NCBI GenBank assembly: GCA_005798965.1
Contig: SYIB01000091.1
Span: 1-6,109 of the forward strand
Direction of reading: 5' to 3'
DNA length: 6,109 bases
From: Planctomycetia bacterium
GTDB taxonomy: Bacteria > Planctomycetota > Phycisphaerae > Phycisphaerales > SM1A02
The position numbers were made by a program, and so were the translations under genes. Positions 5,765-6,109 of the stretch are shown piece by piece. The notes beneath the pieces were generated by a model. The model had not been told where the DNA came from. It searched no databases and saw nothing but the letters and a program-made list of their open reading frames with translations. Position 1 is the first letter of the stretch, and the number at the start of each line of letters is the position of its first letter.

Positions 5765-6109
5765 ATGGCAGTGCTCTGTGACACCCAGATCCGGGAATGC
5801 GTTCCCATCGAGCCGTTCGCCGAGAACGTGAAGCGCCCCGGCACCGTTTCCTACGGCGTCTCCAGCTACGGCTATGACGTTCGTGTCGGCACCAAGTTCA
5901 AGATCTTCACCAACGCCACCTCAGGTGGTGTTGCGGTGGTCGATCCCAAGAACTTCACCAACGACCTCTTCATCACCATCGACACGGCGCAGACGGGCAG
6001 GGATCACATCTTGATCCCGCCGAACTCCTTTGCGCTCGCTGAGACCATCGAGGTCTTTGACGTGCCGCGCGATGTGCTGGCCATCTGCGTCGGCAAGAGC
6101 ACCTACGCG
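5765..6109 (+). CDS. dcd: dCTP deaminase, N-terminal part (3' end outside window)
   Basis: Deaminates dCTP to dUTP, feeding dTMP synthesis after dUTPase action in the cytoplasm. The 115 visible residues start MAVLCDTQIRE, then GTVSYGVSSYGYDVRV (26-41), FKIFTN (45-50), VVDPKNF (58-64), IPPNSFALAETIE (84-96) and VLAICVGKSTYA (104-115). These are diagnostic of the dCTP deaminase/dUTPase fold and resemble the SYGLSSYGYD and GKSTYAR form found in alphaproteobacteria rather than the GRSS form of E. coli. The catalytic Glu lies beyond the window, so activity, and the choice between plain deaminase and a bifunctional deaminase/dUTPase, cannot be judged. ATG 5765 fits the family start, and GAGAAG (5755-5760) four bases before it is a plausible ribosome site. 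The stronger AGGAGG (5745-5750) is 14 bases away, rather far. An in-frame ATG at 5711 would add 18 residues but is less likely. Confidence 0.94.
   Translation, partial: MAVLCDTQIRECVPIEPFAENVKRPGTVSYGVSSYGYDVRVGTKFKIFTNATSGGVAVVDPKNFTNDLFITIDTAQTGRDHILIPPNSFALAETIEVFDVPRDVLAICVGKSTYA

Noticed and set aside
5499..5831. Plus-strand open frame of 110 codons before dcd
   Set aside because: It overlaps the dcd start by 67 bases in another frame, has no ribosome site that I can see, and no family resemblance. The hairpins explain part of the same sequence better.

Overview
This is a dense window of ordinary high-GC bacterial chromosome. It holds four protein loci and one long intergenic region. 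There are no RNA genes, insertion sequences, CRISPR arrays or phage genes that I can recognise. The high GC, the weak or absent Shine-Dalgarno sites on two of three visible starts, and the gene families suggest a free-living Gram-negative-type bacterium. Planctomycetota-like or another deep-branching high-GC phylum would fit, but the sequence does not settle this. TGA is the normal stop of three genes here, so the code is standard.

Layout: (1) bases 1-789 (+) are the C-terminal two thirds of an Escherichia coli-type, serine-inhibited D-3-phosphoglycerate dehydrogenase (serA), cut by the window edge. (2) After a 79-base gap with a GC-rich hairpin comes a full-length prolyl oligopeptidase (S9A) reading frame, 869-2956 (+). 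It is interrupted by one in-frame TGA at 2384-2386, exactly where the family has a conserved Trp (TGG). All catalytic residues survive on the two sides of the stop. (3) Convergent to it, with 24 bases between stop codons, is an intact UvrD/PcrA helicase (5251 to 2981, - strand). (4) A 513-base, AT-richer intergenic region (5252-5764) separates the helicase from a divergent dcd (dCTP deaminase) gene, which starts at 5765 and runs off the end.

The intergenic region is the most informative part. It contains two sequences resembling NrdR boxes, spaced exactly 15 bases apart (31 bases centre to centre), as in known NrdR operator pairs. Between them lies a palindromic TTGCAA that can serve as the -35 element of promoters in both directions. 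A separate TCTTGAC repeat/palindrome lies on the helicase side. A run of four back-to-back hairpins lies at the start of the predicted dcd leader. My inference is that a DNA-repair helicase and a dNTP-pool enzyme share a divergent promoter that may sense nucleotide supply through NrdR. SerA (serine, hence one-carbon units for nucleotide synthesis) is metabolically related but sits in a separate transcription unit. The peptidase has no evident link to the others.
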